Below, in pieces: positions 11,126-21,605 of a DNA stretch of 31,861 nt. The stretch is from Dimorphilus gyrociliatus (lineage: Eukaryota > Annelida > Polychaeta > Dinophilidae). Position numbers and translations under genes: made by a program. The stretch is taken from contig CAJFCJ010000131.1 in NCBI GenBank assembly GCA_904063045.1, forward strand, positions 1 to 31,861, written 5' to 3'. Every line of letters begins with the position of its first letter. The first letter of the stretch is position 1. The notes beneath the pieces were generated by a model that did not search any database, was not told where the DNA came from, and was given only the letters and a program-made list of their open reading frames with translations.

Positions 11126-12414
11126 CTAAAAATAGAAGAAACAAAGTTTATTGCTTTTCGGGAGGGGGCGGTGGGTGGCAGAGGGAGAGGATAGGGGGAG
11201 GCGAGAAGAGAACAGTTGAAGAGAAAGAGAAAGAGAAAGAGAGAGAGAAGGAGAAAAGAGGATAGAGATAGACAGAGGAGAGGAGACAGAGAAAGAGAAG
11301 GAGAAGGAGAACAGAGGATAGAGATAGACAGAAGAGAGGAGACATGGAAGAGAGAGAGAGAGAGAGAGAGAGACAAGCACAAATAGATAAGAGGGGCGAG
11401 TTGTACCAATCCCATAATCCTTATTTTTTATGACTGCTTACGAAATATAGGGATATATTAAATTTTGTTTATGATAATATATTTAAGAAAAAGAAGAAGA
11501 AAACAACCATCTAAAAGCAGCTGTTGATTTATACCTACAAGTATGAGATCACGGACTAATGCATACATCACATATCATTCTCTAATGGATAGGCATTACT
11601 GATTTAGAATTGAGCACTAACTGTATTTAGTTAACAAAAACCAACTTTTACAACAAATCTTATCTTAATTATTATCATAAAAAATGATGCATTTTCATTA
11701 GATAATGATCAATTAGAGTAATTTAGAGGCTTAAATTTCAAAATTAATAAATTTTTTAAACAATTGTTGATTCTACCAATCAAAATGTATTGTTTCTTAA
11801 ATATCATGTTAATTCTGAAATTAGATATCCTAAATGTAGAATATCATTATTAAATGAAGAATTATCAAACAAAGTCAGTTGCTCAACAATTATTTTATAT
11901 CTTCTAATCAAGACTTCCTCTTGTTTATTTATATAGGAATAATTATTTTTCAGTCCAAATTTACCATCAAAAGTTAATCTAACATTATGACAAACTATCA
12001 ACACTGTATTATATCTCTAATTAAATAGAATCTATTTAAAATTGTCATTTTCTTGAAATCATTCCTTTTTTGTCTTTGTACAACAACTGATTTTTGAACA
12101 ATTACAAGAAATGTTGAAGTTTCTTCTCTCTCGTAGAAATTTGTTAACTATGAATTAAGAAGATTTTTGTATTTGTCGGAATGGTGAGAAAAAAAAGTAA
12201 CCTCTAAAAGATAACTAGTGGAAATGAATTTCTAAGATTTTCTCTCTCTGAAAATCAGAGGAAAATTTATAAATAACCTTCTTAAAATTATTTTTCATTA
12301 ATAAGCAAGAAGTGATATTATGACAAAAAAGACAAAAGAAAAAAACAACTAAATAAACTTGTTGATCTATCTGGAAAATGATTGAATGAATGAGATAAAA
12401 GAAAAAATGTTTAC
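11126..12414. other. Intronic region of the receptor pseudogene
   Basis: Apart from the GA microsatellite, this holds one possible minus-strand exon at about 11960-12003. It has acceptor TACAG, codes for LIVCHNVRLTFD and ends at donor GTAAAT. The open frame continues to 11804, but I cannot assign a domain. The rest is AT-rich, without recognisable coding or repeats. Confidence 0.4.
11205..11375. repeat. GA-rich microsatellite
   Basis: Almost pure purine (GAGA/AAGGAG/GATAGA) on the plus strand, with an internal near-duplicate of about 60 bp and a pure AG run at 11350-11372. It lies in the intron just upstream of the LDLa exon at 11004-11125 and reads as polypyrimidine on the gene's strand. 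Confidence 0.93.
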
Positions 12415-12987
12415 CTGATAAACTTCCAATTTCCATCCAATAAGAATTAATGTTGCAAAAAATGTTTCTTTTCCTTATTTGTTGCTTTTACTAAGAGTTT
12501 CAAGAGAAAATGTCAAATTATATTCATTATTCCATGGGAAATTTTTAATAAATATAGCAGGTTGACAATCAACAAAAACCCAAATATTTACTGTAGTTAG
12601 GCCTGTAAAAACAATAAAATTCAGTTTTTGAAGACTTTCATAGACTTCATCTTTATAAACTAGAAATGAAATGTTCAAAACATAATGTTTGTTTGAAGAA
12701 TATTTCTGCAAAACAGATTTGTATCAATTTTTTAGAACATTTGCCCCTCAAATTCTCATTAACAATTTTTTACCTGAACCATAATGCTGCAGTTGTCAAT
12801 CTGATGTGGTGCAAATGCTCCAGATACATTTAAAATACTCTCTATTAGACAAAGTCAATTCATTAAGATTATCTAATTTTGTTTGTATTTCTTGACAGTA
12901 ACATTTAAGATAATTGTTGCTTGAATTGAATAGAATATTTTTGCTGTTGGTTTCCTGTATCCTTATTAACTTGGACATAATAAATAT

Positions 12988-13024
12988 GGAAGATAGATAG
13001 ATAGATAGAGAGAAAGAAAGAGAC
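12988..13024. repeat. GATA/GAAA microsatellite
   Basis: A run of about five GATA units followed by GAAA units separates the two receptor genes. Confidence 0.9.
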
Positions 13025-13034
13025 AGAAGATTAT

Positions 13035-14974
13035 TTACTTTTCTTGTTTGATTTTTTCCTGTTTTATCATCAGCAAATTGCAAAATTTAGCAAAGCAATA
13101 TATAAAAGGATTGATAAATGAATTAATTGGAACAACAACAGCAATAATCCACATATAAACATTGTTACTAATATGAATATCCATAAATATAGATAAAACA
13201 CCCAATAAGGATACAGGAAACCAACAGCAAAAGTTTGTTGCAGTTACAACAAATGCAACTGCAAATACTCTTGATAGTCTTTCATTATATTTTTCCTTAC
13301 TAGGTAAATTTTTGCTAATTGATATCTTTCTGGGAATTTGAGAGTAAACGGTTCCATTTATTAATGAACATAGCATACTATAGATGCCATATATGAAAAA
13401 TGAATAGACCCATCCACTGATTTTGCTACTTCTGATGTGTAAAGAAAAACAGATGGATGAACTGGAGAAGAAATTCTCAAGAGTGAGGGAGAGTGAAAAT
13501 AACTCAGGTCATTATTCAAATATTTAAATTGTGAATATTTTACAAAATGTTGCTTACTTTATACAAAAGTATTGGAATCACTGCTAATATCAATGAAAAT
13601 ATCATTATAAAAACTCCAATAGATAGCTTTTTCCTTATACTTAAACCAACATCAAAAGGATTTGAAACAATCAAATACCTTTCTATTGTTAATACTAAAA
13701 TACTTAATGAAGAGGAAATAAGAGCAAAGTTTGCCAAACAACCAATAGATGAACAGTATAAGCTATTTCTCCATATTTCATCATGATTCACACAGACATT
13801 TCTAAAATATACATCAACACTAGCAATAAATAACAAATACACCATTGGGCAAAAATCAGCAAATGACAGATAGACATAAAATAATTTTACACCCTTTTTA
13901 TTATCAGTGAAATGGAAATACATACACATACAATTTAATAATAGGCCTACAATACCGATAAGCCAGAATAATAGTCTGATTGATATGGACCCTAAAAGAT
14001 TGTTGCAAGAATGAAAAAGTGATGTACTTGGTAAGCAAATTTTTAAATTTGTTGATGTTATTTTAATAATACAGCATAGTTTAAAAAGTGAACTATAAAC
14101 ATTTGTAACTGTCACTAGATGGTGTAAACTTGTCAAATCTAAATTAATTGCTGGTAATAGTGTCTTATTGAAGTGTAATTGTTTTAATATTTGAAAATTT
14201 TGAAATGTTTCTGATTCAATATTGTTGAATTTAATATTTCCAATTTTTTAAGTTGAAAAAATGTTGTTGAATATAATACAATTTGTTGAGTTTCTGATAA
14301 ATCTAAGTATGTCAAATTGAACAGTTGAGCAAATAGAATGTTGAGTATATGATAATGATAATTCTTTATTTTCTAAATTCTTTAAAGACAAATGTTTATA
14401 TTCATTCAATTTGGAAAAGTCATCAAAATTTCCAGAACAACTTGCTTTATATTTCAATTTACAGTTACAATATTTTTGGCAAATTGATGGTAAACTGCAT
14501 AAAATTTCATCACTACCTTTTAAACAGTTAACAATTCCATCACATATTTGGTTTATGTTGATAAAATAGTGCTCAAATCTACATTTAAAGTATCCCATAG
14601 GATAGAAATTTCTTTATATTACAGTTCACTTCATCATCACCAAATGGACAATGATCAATTTCATCACAAATTTGCTCTATCGAAATGCAATTGTGTTCAA
14701 TTTTACATTTATAAAAACCAGGTTAGCACAAGTTTCATGTTCTTTGAACAATTTTTTAAAGTATTATAAGGATAATGAACTTTTCTTCTCAAATATCCTA
14801 AAGAATCAAATTTCACTTGGCAATCTAAACTATCATCAACTATTTTGGCAAATTGTAATTTACAATTTTCCAATTGCTCATCCATTTTATCTAGACAATG
14901 CAACTTAAAATTGCACAAGAAATCTTTGTTAATACATTTATTATCGCAATACAATTGGTTGTCTCCATAGCAAC
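13035..14974 (-). pseudogene. LDLa-LRR-7TM receptor, second tandem copy, broken
   Basis: The exon with upper edge 14974 (acceptor CTATAG) encodes three LDLa repeats (CDNKCINKDFLCNFKLHC; CISIEQICDEIDHC; INQICDGIVNCLKGSDEILC), an LRRNT-like CQKYCNCKLKYKASC, LRRs, and TM1-TM4 with the intact motif LVLTIERYLIVSNPF. It ends at donor GTAAAA near 13544. The exon 13431-13035 encodes TM5-TM7 (SGWVYSFFIYGIYS; FCCWFPVSLLGVL; INSFINPFIYCFAKF with NPxxY) and stops at 13035. The exons join in phase 2. Breaks: TAA at 14248-14250 in the LRRs, TAA at 14723-14725 in LDLa 2, and frameshifts near 14610 and 14745. The 7TM core is much better kept than in the neighbouring copy. By family it is a plasma-membrane GPCR of the type C LGR/GRL101 kind. 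The start codon and signal peptide are not seen. Confidence 0.82.
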
Positions 14975-15026
14975 CTATAGAAAAATAGAAACAGTTAAAA
15001 AAAAAGTTAAAATGAATACTGATAAT

Positions 15027-15453
15027 CTACTTTTTGATTTGAAATTTACATTTATCAACAAGACTTTTGGTTTCTAAAGTTCTTTTCCATATTTTAATGT
15101 AAAAAACAGAAATTATTAAACAAACAAATGTTAAAAAACAGCTAAACATTAGAAATGAATAGAACTACCCATCTTTCTTTTCACTTGATATATGTAATTT
15201 AAAGCAAAATGGATTTTTTGCATAGTAATCCTATTTAAATAAGAAATTTGTGTTTTTCAAAATTGTGAACATCACAACCAGAGATATACTCAAGACTAAA
15301 CAGCTCCCTATTGAGACTAATACAGTAAGTTCAAAGTCACCTAACCCTTGGGGAAGACTCTGCCCACTGTTAGATACTACACCAGCAAGTACCCTGACTA
15401 ACCAGAACTGAACTTGGGAGTATTTACCCTTGAAACAATATACATTTGGAGGA
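15027..15453 (-). pseudogene. Two membrane-segment relics, unassigned
   Basis: At 15149-15027 a short frame starts with ATG and gives one hydrophobic helix (MFSCFLTFVCLIISVFYIKI) followed by a basic tail and a stop. At 15453-15231 a second frame ends with ELTVLVSIGSCLVLSISLVV and a few more hydrophobic residues. That resembles the first membrane helix of adhesion-type receptors, but no GPS motif is present upstream, so this is only a suggestion. The second frame is cut by the solo LTR that starts at 15454. These could be pieces of one gene broken by that insertion. Confidence 0.35.
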
Positions 15454-16366
15454 TGTACTTTGTTGTATAGTAATTGTAGGAATTTCTGGTTTGTCACCAC
15501 TGATTTGGTCCTTTCCAATCATTTACCAATTTACCAAAGTACTCAAACAAATAGAACCTTTCAAGTTCGTCCACAAGTAGTTTGATAAATGTAACTTCGG
15601 TAGAAATTAATCAACAAAATACGAGTATTTCGTGCAAAGAATATGTATTGAGTAAAAACGAGTTTCTAGTTCTAAATAAGCAAGTTTAAACAACTAGCTA
15701 TCAGTTAGAAAACTGAACTATCAACTGTTAATTTCTAAGGGTTTATATACTCTTTTAAGAGTTGATAGTTCACCAATTTCAATGTTCACAAAAACAAAAG
15801 TAACATTTTTAAGACAAAGAAAAGTTCTAAATATGGTCATGTTCTTATTGTTTTCCTCTTCCAAATAATAGTTGAATTTCGAAGGTTGAAGAGTTGCATA
15901 AGATGTAACAATTTTAGTAGGACAAGTCGAACAATCAAGAAAACACAAGGATTATATATTTGACCATTTTAATATTCTACTTTTGAAAATAATAATTAAT
16001 TGTTCTACTAAATAAGTTTAGCATCAGCATATAAGGAGGAAGCATATTGGATTATTATGCTATTAGCAGTATTGTATATATAACACTGCATAATAGTATC
16101 TAAGACTTGAAATAAGCATAATTATCAATTAATTAAACATCAATTTAGATGCATTAATAAGTTTAAATTGTGATATTCAAGTTAAGTTGTAAATTACAAT
16201 ATTTAGCTTGAAATAAGTTGCTGCACCTTGTATAGGCACTGCCCTACGCAAAAGTAGGTCAAGCCTGCTTATCTCTATCTGTGCTATCAGCACAGTACAA
16301 TACTAGTTTAATACTACTTATTTATTGTAAAATAGAGCTGACGAATGTATTGTACCTATGTGTACA
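15454..16366 (-). mobile_element. Solo LTR, family B copy 2, with 5-bp target duplication
   Basis: Reverse-orientation copy of the LTR at 4935-5959. On the plus strand it starts TGTACTTTG and ends TATGTGTACA. GAGGA flanks both sides exactly (15449-15453 and 16367-16371). It has a single copy of the 95-bp 5' unit. The TATATAA box and downstream order match copy 1. No internal region remains. Confidence 0.9.
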
Positions 16367-16429
16367 GAGGATCACAACAATTCTGCAGACTCTCAAAAGA
16401 AAGCATTTTTGGTACTTCTCACATACAGG

Positions 16430-16508
16430 AAAATTAGGTTTTGTGAGTGGCCCTAACCCATTACCCAAACCAAAACCCAAACCCCAACCCTAAACCCTAA
16501 CCCTGACT
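16430..16508 (+). repeat. Telomere-like leader of the Penelope-like element
   Basis: GTGAGTGGCCCTAACCC passes into degenerate CCCAAA/CCCAAC units and then CCCTAAACCCTAACCCTGAC, directly before the element's coding frame. Part of it recurs in reverse at 6713-6765. Penelope-like elements are known to associate with telomeric repeats in some animals. Whether these units are part of the element or the target is open. Confidence 0.6.
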
Positions 16509-17218
16509 TCTCCCCCAGTTGACACTGAGGAGAACCATGCCTGGAACAGTCCCAAAAACAATATCTGGGAGGAGGGAATTAGAGTAATAAGGGGTATGGA
16601 AGGGCACTCTAGAAGAGTTCCCAAGTCAGAGAATTTTGACAACATAATTGACCAGTTAGTGGGTAGAAGTGACATTATTGTCAAACCTGCGAACGAAGGC
16701 AACAACATTGTTGTCATGGACAAGGAGAACTATCTAATAGAAGCCAACAGACAATTGTCTGACTCTAGTACATACCAAGAAGTCAATTTCCCAATCTCCA
16801 AAGGTAGACATTAAGAGATTATAAGCATTCTGGATAAATTGGTCAGGGAAGGAACTCTGAGTAAGAACATGGCAAGGAAACTAAAACCAAAACCTAGTGC
16901 AAAAGATAGGTACTTCTACCTGTTGCCGAAAATACACAAAACCAAGTGGACTATTGATAACAAAATGCCACCTGATCATCCAGTAGTCTGTTTCAGGGCT
17001 AGTGATCTTCACCCTCTATCCTGTTGGTTGGATGTATGGTTACAACCAATTGCAATGATAGGGAAATCATACACCAAGAATTCACAGGACATCTGCAAAC
17101 ACCTAGCATCAAAAACCTTTGATGATTAGTGTATATTACAAACTGCAGATGTAGAGGCTCTGTACCCTAGCATTGACCCTAATTGGGGATTACAATGTGT
17201 TGCTAAAACTTTATTAAG
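16500..17218 (+). pseudogene. Penelope-like reverse transcriptase, N-terminal part, broken
   Basis: An open frame from about 16500 (an ATG at 16596 is possible) gives the upstream RT region with DIIVKPANEGNNIVVMDKEN. A TAA at 16812-16814 interrupts it. The same frame resumes with KPKPSAKDRYFYLLPKIHKT and RASDLHPLSCWLD, and stops again at TAG 17127-17129. RT motif A (DVEALYPSID) follows in frame at about 17149. A frameshift near 17210 then leads into the downstream ORF. Two stops and one indel mean that no full RT can be made. The order and motifs are those of Penelope-like RTs. Confidence 0.85.
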
Positions 17219-18715
17219 TTGGCCAAAAAGGACAGACCTGATGAAGCAATCATACAATTTTTACAGATTTGCTTGAAAAGCAATGACTTTGTGTTTGAAG
17301 GAAAAAGATACCTACAAATTAAAGGTACAGCAATGGGAGTAAGTTTCAGCCCAGACTATGCCAATATTGTTGTGTGGGAGGAGGAGGTATACAGACTCTT
17401 TGACCATGGTCTTCTGGTCTATAGGAGATACATTGATGATATCTTTATAGTCTGGAAACAACATGGTGGAGAGGATGAGGACAACAGCTTAAAGTGTTTT
17501 TGGAGGCATCTGGAAGGATGGAATGAAGGGATCAGATTAACCAAGTCAGATCCAGGGAATGTGACCATCTTTTTGGACTTGGAAATTCAACTGATCCTCC
17601 TTTCTTTTAGAACTTACTTCAAACCAACAGACAGTAGACAACTCCTCAATCCTAAGTCTGCCCATCCTAGACACACTATCACAGGAACATTATTGGCCCA
17701 GGCCCTTAGATATCTCAGAAACTGTTCCAGTGTGGAAACAGCAAGGGGACAATTCAAGGATCTATACAAGATCAATAAAGAAATAGGCTATACCAGATCT
17801 ATGTTCAGAAAGGCGTGGAAAAAAGCACATGGAAGAACAATAGAGGAGAGAAAGGAATTCCTTGGTATGAGGAAGTGCAGGGGAGCCAGATGCCTGGTTT
17901 GTAGAAATGTCCAAGAAACTAGGTACTGGCAATCAACTGGAAGCAACCAATGGTTTGTGGTCAAGGGAGATTTTGATTGTACCTCCACCTGGATTGTATA
18001 TGCGATACAGTGCAGAGCTTGTACCATCCAATATATAGGACTCTCAACAAGGAGTCTCTGGGACAGAATCAACAACCACAAGGGAGATATTAGAAACAAC
18101 TCCATGAAACATATCTCTGAACATTTTAGAGAACATGGAATTGATAACCTCCTGTATTGGGTGACAGATTCTGTACCAGAGTTACCCAATGAGGGTTACA
18201 GAGAAAGGATCCTACAATCATTGGAGGCTAAGTACATCAAAGAGGGTAACTCTGTTATCCCCTTTGGCCTAAATGAAACTCAGGGTTGCCACAGCTTCAC
18301 AGTTGTTCCCCTAGTAATCACACACCCTAGCCCTTGGTACAAACTCAGTAGTATGCTGAAAAACAAGTGGGCTGCATTGGATGAACAATCTCCCCTCAAA
18401 CAGATCAGGCCTATAATAGCCTTGAAATTGGGTAGATCCATCAAGAGTCTTATTGTGAAGGGCAGGTCCTCTTCACCAAGAGATAACTCCAAAATTCTTA
18501 ATCTATTGGAATGTTGGCCTTCTCCATGGTGGAATATAAATTCTACTTACCAGACTGGCTACAATAAGTTCCATGAAGAATGGGAACTCAAGTGCTTACA
18601 GAGTACAACTACTTTCACAACCAATGGCTGGGATGTAGGAGAGGAGGGAGTAAATGATGAGAATTACACAGGAGTAAGGCTCCTACTTGATATCATGGAG
18701 GAGTTGGATAAATGA
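17219..18715 (+). CDS. Penelope-like RT C-terminal part plus GIY-YIG endonuclease
   Basis: 498 uninterrupted codons; the first codon is TTG, set by the upstream frameshift rather than a true start. RT motifs in order: GTAMGVSFSPDYANIVVWEEE-like segment at residues 37-57, catalytic YIDD at 71-74 (17429-17440), and FLDLEIQ near 120. A linker with CRGARCLVC near residue 219 may bind zinc. The GIY-YIG nuclease follows at about residues 258-340: IVYAIQCRACTIQYIG, then STRSLWDRINNHKGD, and Glu in LQSLEAKYI. The CxxC inside the first part is typical of Penelope-like nucleases. About 150 further residues form a C-terminal extension I cannot assign. The protein would copy RNA and nick the target, but the RT N-terminal half is disrupted upstream. 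Confidence 0.88.
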   Translation: MAKKDRPDEAIIQFLQICLKSNDFVFEGKRYLQIKGTAMGVSFSPDYANIVVWEEEVYRLFDHGLLVYRRYIDDIFIVWKQHGGEDEDNSLKCFWRHLEGWNEGIRLTKSDPGNVTIFLDLEIQLILLSFRTYFKPTDSRQLLNPKSAHPRHTITGTLLAQALRYLRNCSSVETARGQFKDLYKINKEIGYTRSMFRKAWKKAHGRTIEERKEFLGMRKCRGARCLVCRNVQETRYWQSTGSNQWFVVKGDFDCTSTWIVYAIQCRACTIQYIGLSTRSLWDRINNHKGDIRNNSMKHISEHFREHGIDNLLYWVTDSVPELPNEGYRERILQSLEAKYIKEGNSVIPFGLNETQGCHSFTVVPLVITHPSPWYKLSSMLKNKWAALDEQSPLKQIRPIIALKLGRSIKSLIVKGRSSSPRDNSKILNLLECWPSPWWNINSTYQTGYNKFHEEWELKCLQSTTTFTTNGWDVGEEGVNDENYTGVRLLLDIMEELDK

Positions 18716-18762
18716 CATTGAATTGCCTCTAATCCAAGAGTCCTAGATCAAGTAACAAGTTG

Positions 18763-18943
18763 ACAGTTGGTTGGAACTATTGTTCCTCAACAGGAGGTCC
18801 TTGTGAAACATCTAGAATGCTCCTTTTACCATGATGTCTGTGATAATCATCTTGGAAATCAACCCTAGGTACATCTGGGTCTTTGGAGAGGAAGGTTTAG
18901 TAATTGGTAGATAGTTGGTTATGGAACAATTGTTCCCCAACAG
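18763..18943. repeat. Repeated palindromic motif in the 3' region of the Penelope-like element
   Basis: AGTTGGTT..GGAAC.ATTGTTCC.CAACAG occurs at 18763-18794 and again at 18911-18943. The second contains a perfect 14-bp palindrome GGAACAATTGTTCC (18923-18936). Each copy can fold as a GTTG/CAAC plus GGAAC/GTTCC stem, possibly an RNA structure used in retrotransposition. Confidence 0.7.
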
Positions 18944-19409
18944 TACATCTCAGTGAAAAACCAACCCCCTCCATGTGCTGAGAGGAATTTTCTTAAGCAA
19001 CTTTGAAGGACTCGTTCAGGGGGTTCTAGTAAGGGTAGGATTATGATATTTACATCAAAATCTCTACTTTTTTGGCAAGATTATGTGGCACAATTGAAAC
19101 TTTGAAGAAATTGCTCCGAAAACCGATTTTCGTTATAGCAGATTTTGGGAAATAATTTCCAGTGGAGGTGATAGTACTTGTCGAGAGCTTTCACCTGATA
19201 TGCCATATGTCAAAATTGGACCAATATTGTAGGAGTGGCTGAGCTTCAAAGTTCGTTGACAAGAAAGAAAGATGGCCAACAAAAAATTTAATTTGATTCG
19301 TCCGTGCCCATATGAATACACCCTCGATATCGAATTTGAGCAAGATCTGATGATTTGCAGTTTTGCAGAATTTTCCTCTGATTCAAACGGCATAATGCTC
19401 TGGACTCTG

Positions 19410-19510
19410 AAAAAAATTTTACTCCTGCAAACACCTATGGCAGGATTAAATGAACTTAGAAAAAATTTAACTCCTGCAATATACCTACAGCAGGATTAAA
19501 TGGTACTTAG
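19410..19510. repeat. 50/51-bp tandem duplication with internal stem
   Basis: Two units (19410-19459, 19460-19510) share AAAAAATTT.ACTCCTGCAA, then GCAGGATTAAATG and ACTTAG. Each unit contains TCCTGC and GCAGGA, which can pair. Confidence 0.85.
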
Positions 19511-19635
19511 AAAAATTTCTGAATATTACTCCTTGACCAATGATTCATAATCCTTATATTAAGATTTTTAAGGAAAATCAAAGAAATTTGAAAATTATCA
19601 ATTTATGATATTTCATTTTTCTTATTTCAGTGGTA

Positions 19636-19680
19636 TTTGATGGAGTGGTAATGCATATTTTCCTGGGCCACTCCATCAAA
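19636..19680. repeat. Inverted repeat, 13-bp arms
   Basis: TTTGATGGAGTGG (19636-19648) is exactly complementary to CCACTCCATCAAA (19668-19680) across a 19-nt loop. It could be the terminal inverted repeats of a very short element, or a hairpin. Confidence 0.8.
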
Positions 19681-21605
19681 CCAGCATTGGCCATATTTGG
19701 GCAGAGTGAGGTTATTGATAATAACTGATTCTCTGACCATTGATAGGGAGATACTTGAATTTGTATGCAAATTATCCTTTTAAGGTGAATACTTGACTCG
19801 TTCATTGGTGTGAACAGCTGAATGAATATTCAGTGGAAAGTGAAAACCACTGTTTTTAACATCAACTTTGATGGACCGTAGCGGCCAAACTGCTGGTCCG
19901 ATTTGGCTCAAATTTTGTAGGCTAATAGACTAGACTTTTCTACGTCTCCAGTTAAAATTTGAAAGAAATTGGCGAAAAATATTTTTGCCCGTGAATAGAA
20001 AAGTTCTGGGGAATTTAAAGAAGTTTATACAGTCCAACTGTGGACCATCACATCCACAGGGGCCCGTCTTTGTCAAAGTGCTGGTACTAGTCGATGTCTG
20101 CTGAATAATAGTTCACATTGATCTCTCACACTGTGAATTTTTCAAGGCAGGAATCAAGATAGGCTGCTTGTGTGCAAATTTCAGGTGTTACCACATTTTA
20201 ACACATAATCAAGGGTGAATTAAACCCGAAATATTGTGCTGTGGATTTTTTATTGTACTCTGTTTGACAATTGTTCCTCTAGAGATCTTCACTCTTTACA
20301 AAGAATCTCTTTTGGAACTGTAGTGGTCTAATAGGGTGAGCTTACAGTAATAAGAATATTTACTTTAGATAAGTATTCTTATCTCACTTGTCTGAAAGTA
20401 GCTGACATCTATACTCACAAACAACACCAAGTCTGAGTGCATACCTTCGGGGTAAGTAGGTAGATACTGGTGAAAGCTTCAGGGCTAACCAGTCCCTACT
20501 GCAAATTGACAATACTTCTGGTATTGGCAAACCCCAACCAGAACCATCTAACCCTTTTTGTTTTAGTTCATTTTATTTCATGTGTTATGCATGCCAGTGT
20601 GTGTATATATATATGTGTGGAGGGGTGGGTAGGTATGGATAGGAGTGGATAGAGGAGTATGCATAATTAAGTGTTCATATATGGGTTAGTGATCTTTAGG
20701 CATCATCTTCAAGTAGAATCAAATATAGGATAATGTAATATCCTGTGAAGGAGACATTTTTAAATTGTAAATGTATCAAAAATAAGACACACCCTGTATA
20801 GACAATTAGTTGGATGGAAAATGTTCAATTTTTAATTTTGGATGTTAATGTTGATTTTAATTTTTAATTTATATAAGGAGAATAAACTTGAAAATTCACA
20901 ACAATTGGACAGTTACTTATATGTATATATATAGATATATTTATACTTACATTCTTATTTTGTGAAATATTATTGATTTCACCAACAAACATTTCTTAAC
21001 ATAATATAGGAGGGTTACCTATTCTGAAACATTCCCAACAGTTAATTCATCCATAGGATTAGGCTTTTGTAATGTCAAATGGATGTTGTTCATATCAAAA
21101 TTGTGAGCAATACACAAGGTCCCTAGGTTCTAATAAAATTTTGATGTTGAATATGCAGAGGTATTGAATCTAGAGTTAGGGACAATCTGAAAATGGAAAT
21201 GGTTGTATGAGCCCCACTAGTTCAATCTTTGTATTCATCAACTTATTATTTAAAAAGAGCAATGACAATTTGTGGCAATTTAGAAATTCCTCAATTACAC
21301 TTTGACAAACTGGTCAATGATAGGAAAGGATGTCTTGACTATTAGTGGTGTTATATTTGCAGTTAAGAGGAAATTATCAAGACAGATTATGTAGGAGTGT
21401 GGCAAAATATGTATGAAACTTCTAACTCTGATAAACAGATAGTAGAAAATGTTAACAATTTAGATTAGTCTTTTAAAAATTAAACTGCTGAAAAGAGCAG
21501 GAATGTATCATAGTAATAGAAGAGAAGCAAAAATTTAATTTGATGAATTTGATAAGTCATTTAGTGACATTTAAGACATTTCAATACCGAGAGAATTTCT
21601 TTGTA

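Larger units (their letters stand above)
8616..12841 (-). pseudogene. CUB-LDLa-LRR-7TM receptor, relaxin-receptor/GRL101-like, broken
   Basis: Read from high to low coordinates. Exons 12774-12841 and 12415-12705 give a CUB-like domain (SGAFAPHQIDNCSIMVQ, then FLVYKDEVYESL). Exon 11004-11125 is an LDLa repeat (CSNKQCIKRNKVCDNARNC...SDENC). A long exon from 10756 gives a Cys-rich piece, two LDLa repeats (CDGIRQCFQGDDEINC; CDGIIDCWDGHDEILC), LRRs and a rhodopsin-like 7TM domain (TM1 WFYGICGCLGNSISMVFI; TM6 LTFSSFLHWIPILLL). Breaks: TAA at 12475-12477, TGA at 10665-10667, frameshifts near 10180, 10000 and 9030, and a stop inside TM7 at 8616. The ERY after TM3 is replaced by AKH. By family it would be a G-protein-coupled receptor with a ligand-binding ectodomain. 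A further exon at 11.8-12.0 kb is possible but weak. It is a pseudogene unless assembly indels explain the breaks. Confidence 0.8.
16430..19020 (+). mobile_element. Penelope-like retroelement (GIY-YIG type)
   Basis: The body consists of a telomere-like leader, a broken reverse transcriptase frame, an intact GIY-YIG endonuclease with a C-terminal extension, and about 300 bp of 3' non-coding sequence with inverted repeats. The region is visibly richer in G+C than its flanks. It begins about 60 bp after the family B solo LTR. Edges are approximate because no target duplication was found. Confidence 0.75.
19021..21590. other. Non-coding, repeat-bearing region
   Basis: No gene recognised. Visible items are a 50-bp tandem pair at 19410-19510, a 13-bp inverted repeat at 19636-19680, a (GT)n(TA)n stretch near 20596-20620, and a TATA-rich stretch near 20920-20942. 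Around 21250-21480 a broken plus-strand frame can be read (CGNLEIPQLHFDKLVNDRKG, stop, WCYICS...), but it carries several stops and matches nothing I know. Sequence at 19871-19925 (ACCGTAGCGGCCAAACTGCT...) has the look of a dispersed repeat, but no second copy is in the window. Confidence 0.5.

Noticed and set aside
10993-11415. Long Ser/Leu-rich minus-strand frame
   Set aside because: Most of it is the GA/CT microsatellite read as codons. Only 11004-11125 is a plausible exon.
17788-18189. 133-codon minus-strand frame
   Set aside because: It is the antisense shadow of the GIY-YIG endonuclease frame.
19347-19353. CTGATGA, possible hammerhead ribozyme core (known in some Penelope-like elements); also at 7218-7224
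   Set aside because: Neither site has a paired helix II followed by GAAA and a suitable cleavage triplet.
20470-20652. 60-codon plus-strand frame
   Set aside because: It runs into a GT/TA repeat, has no domain and no codon pattern unlike the background.
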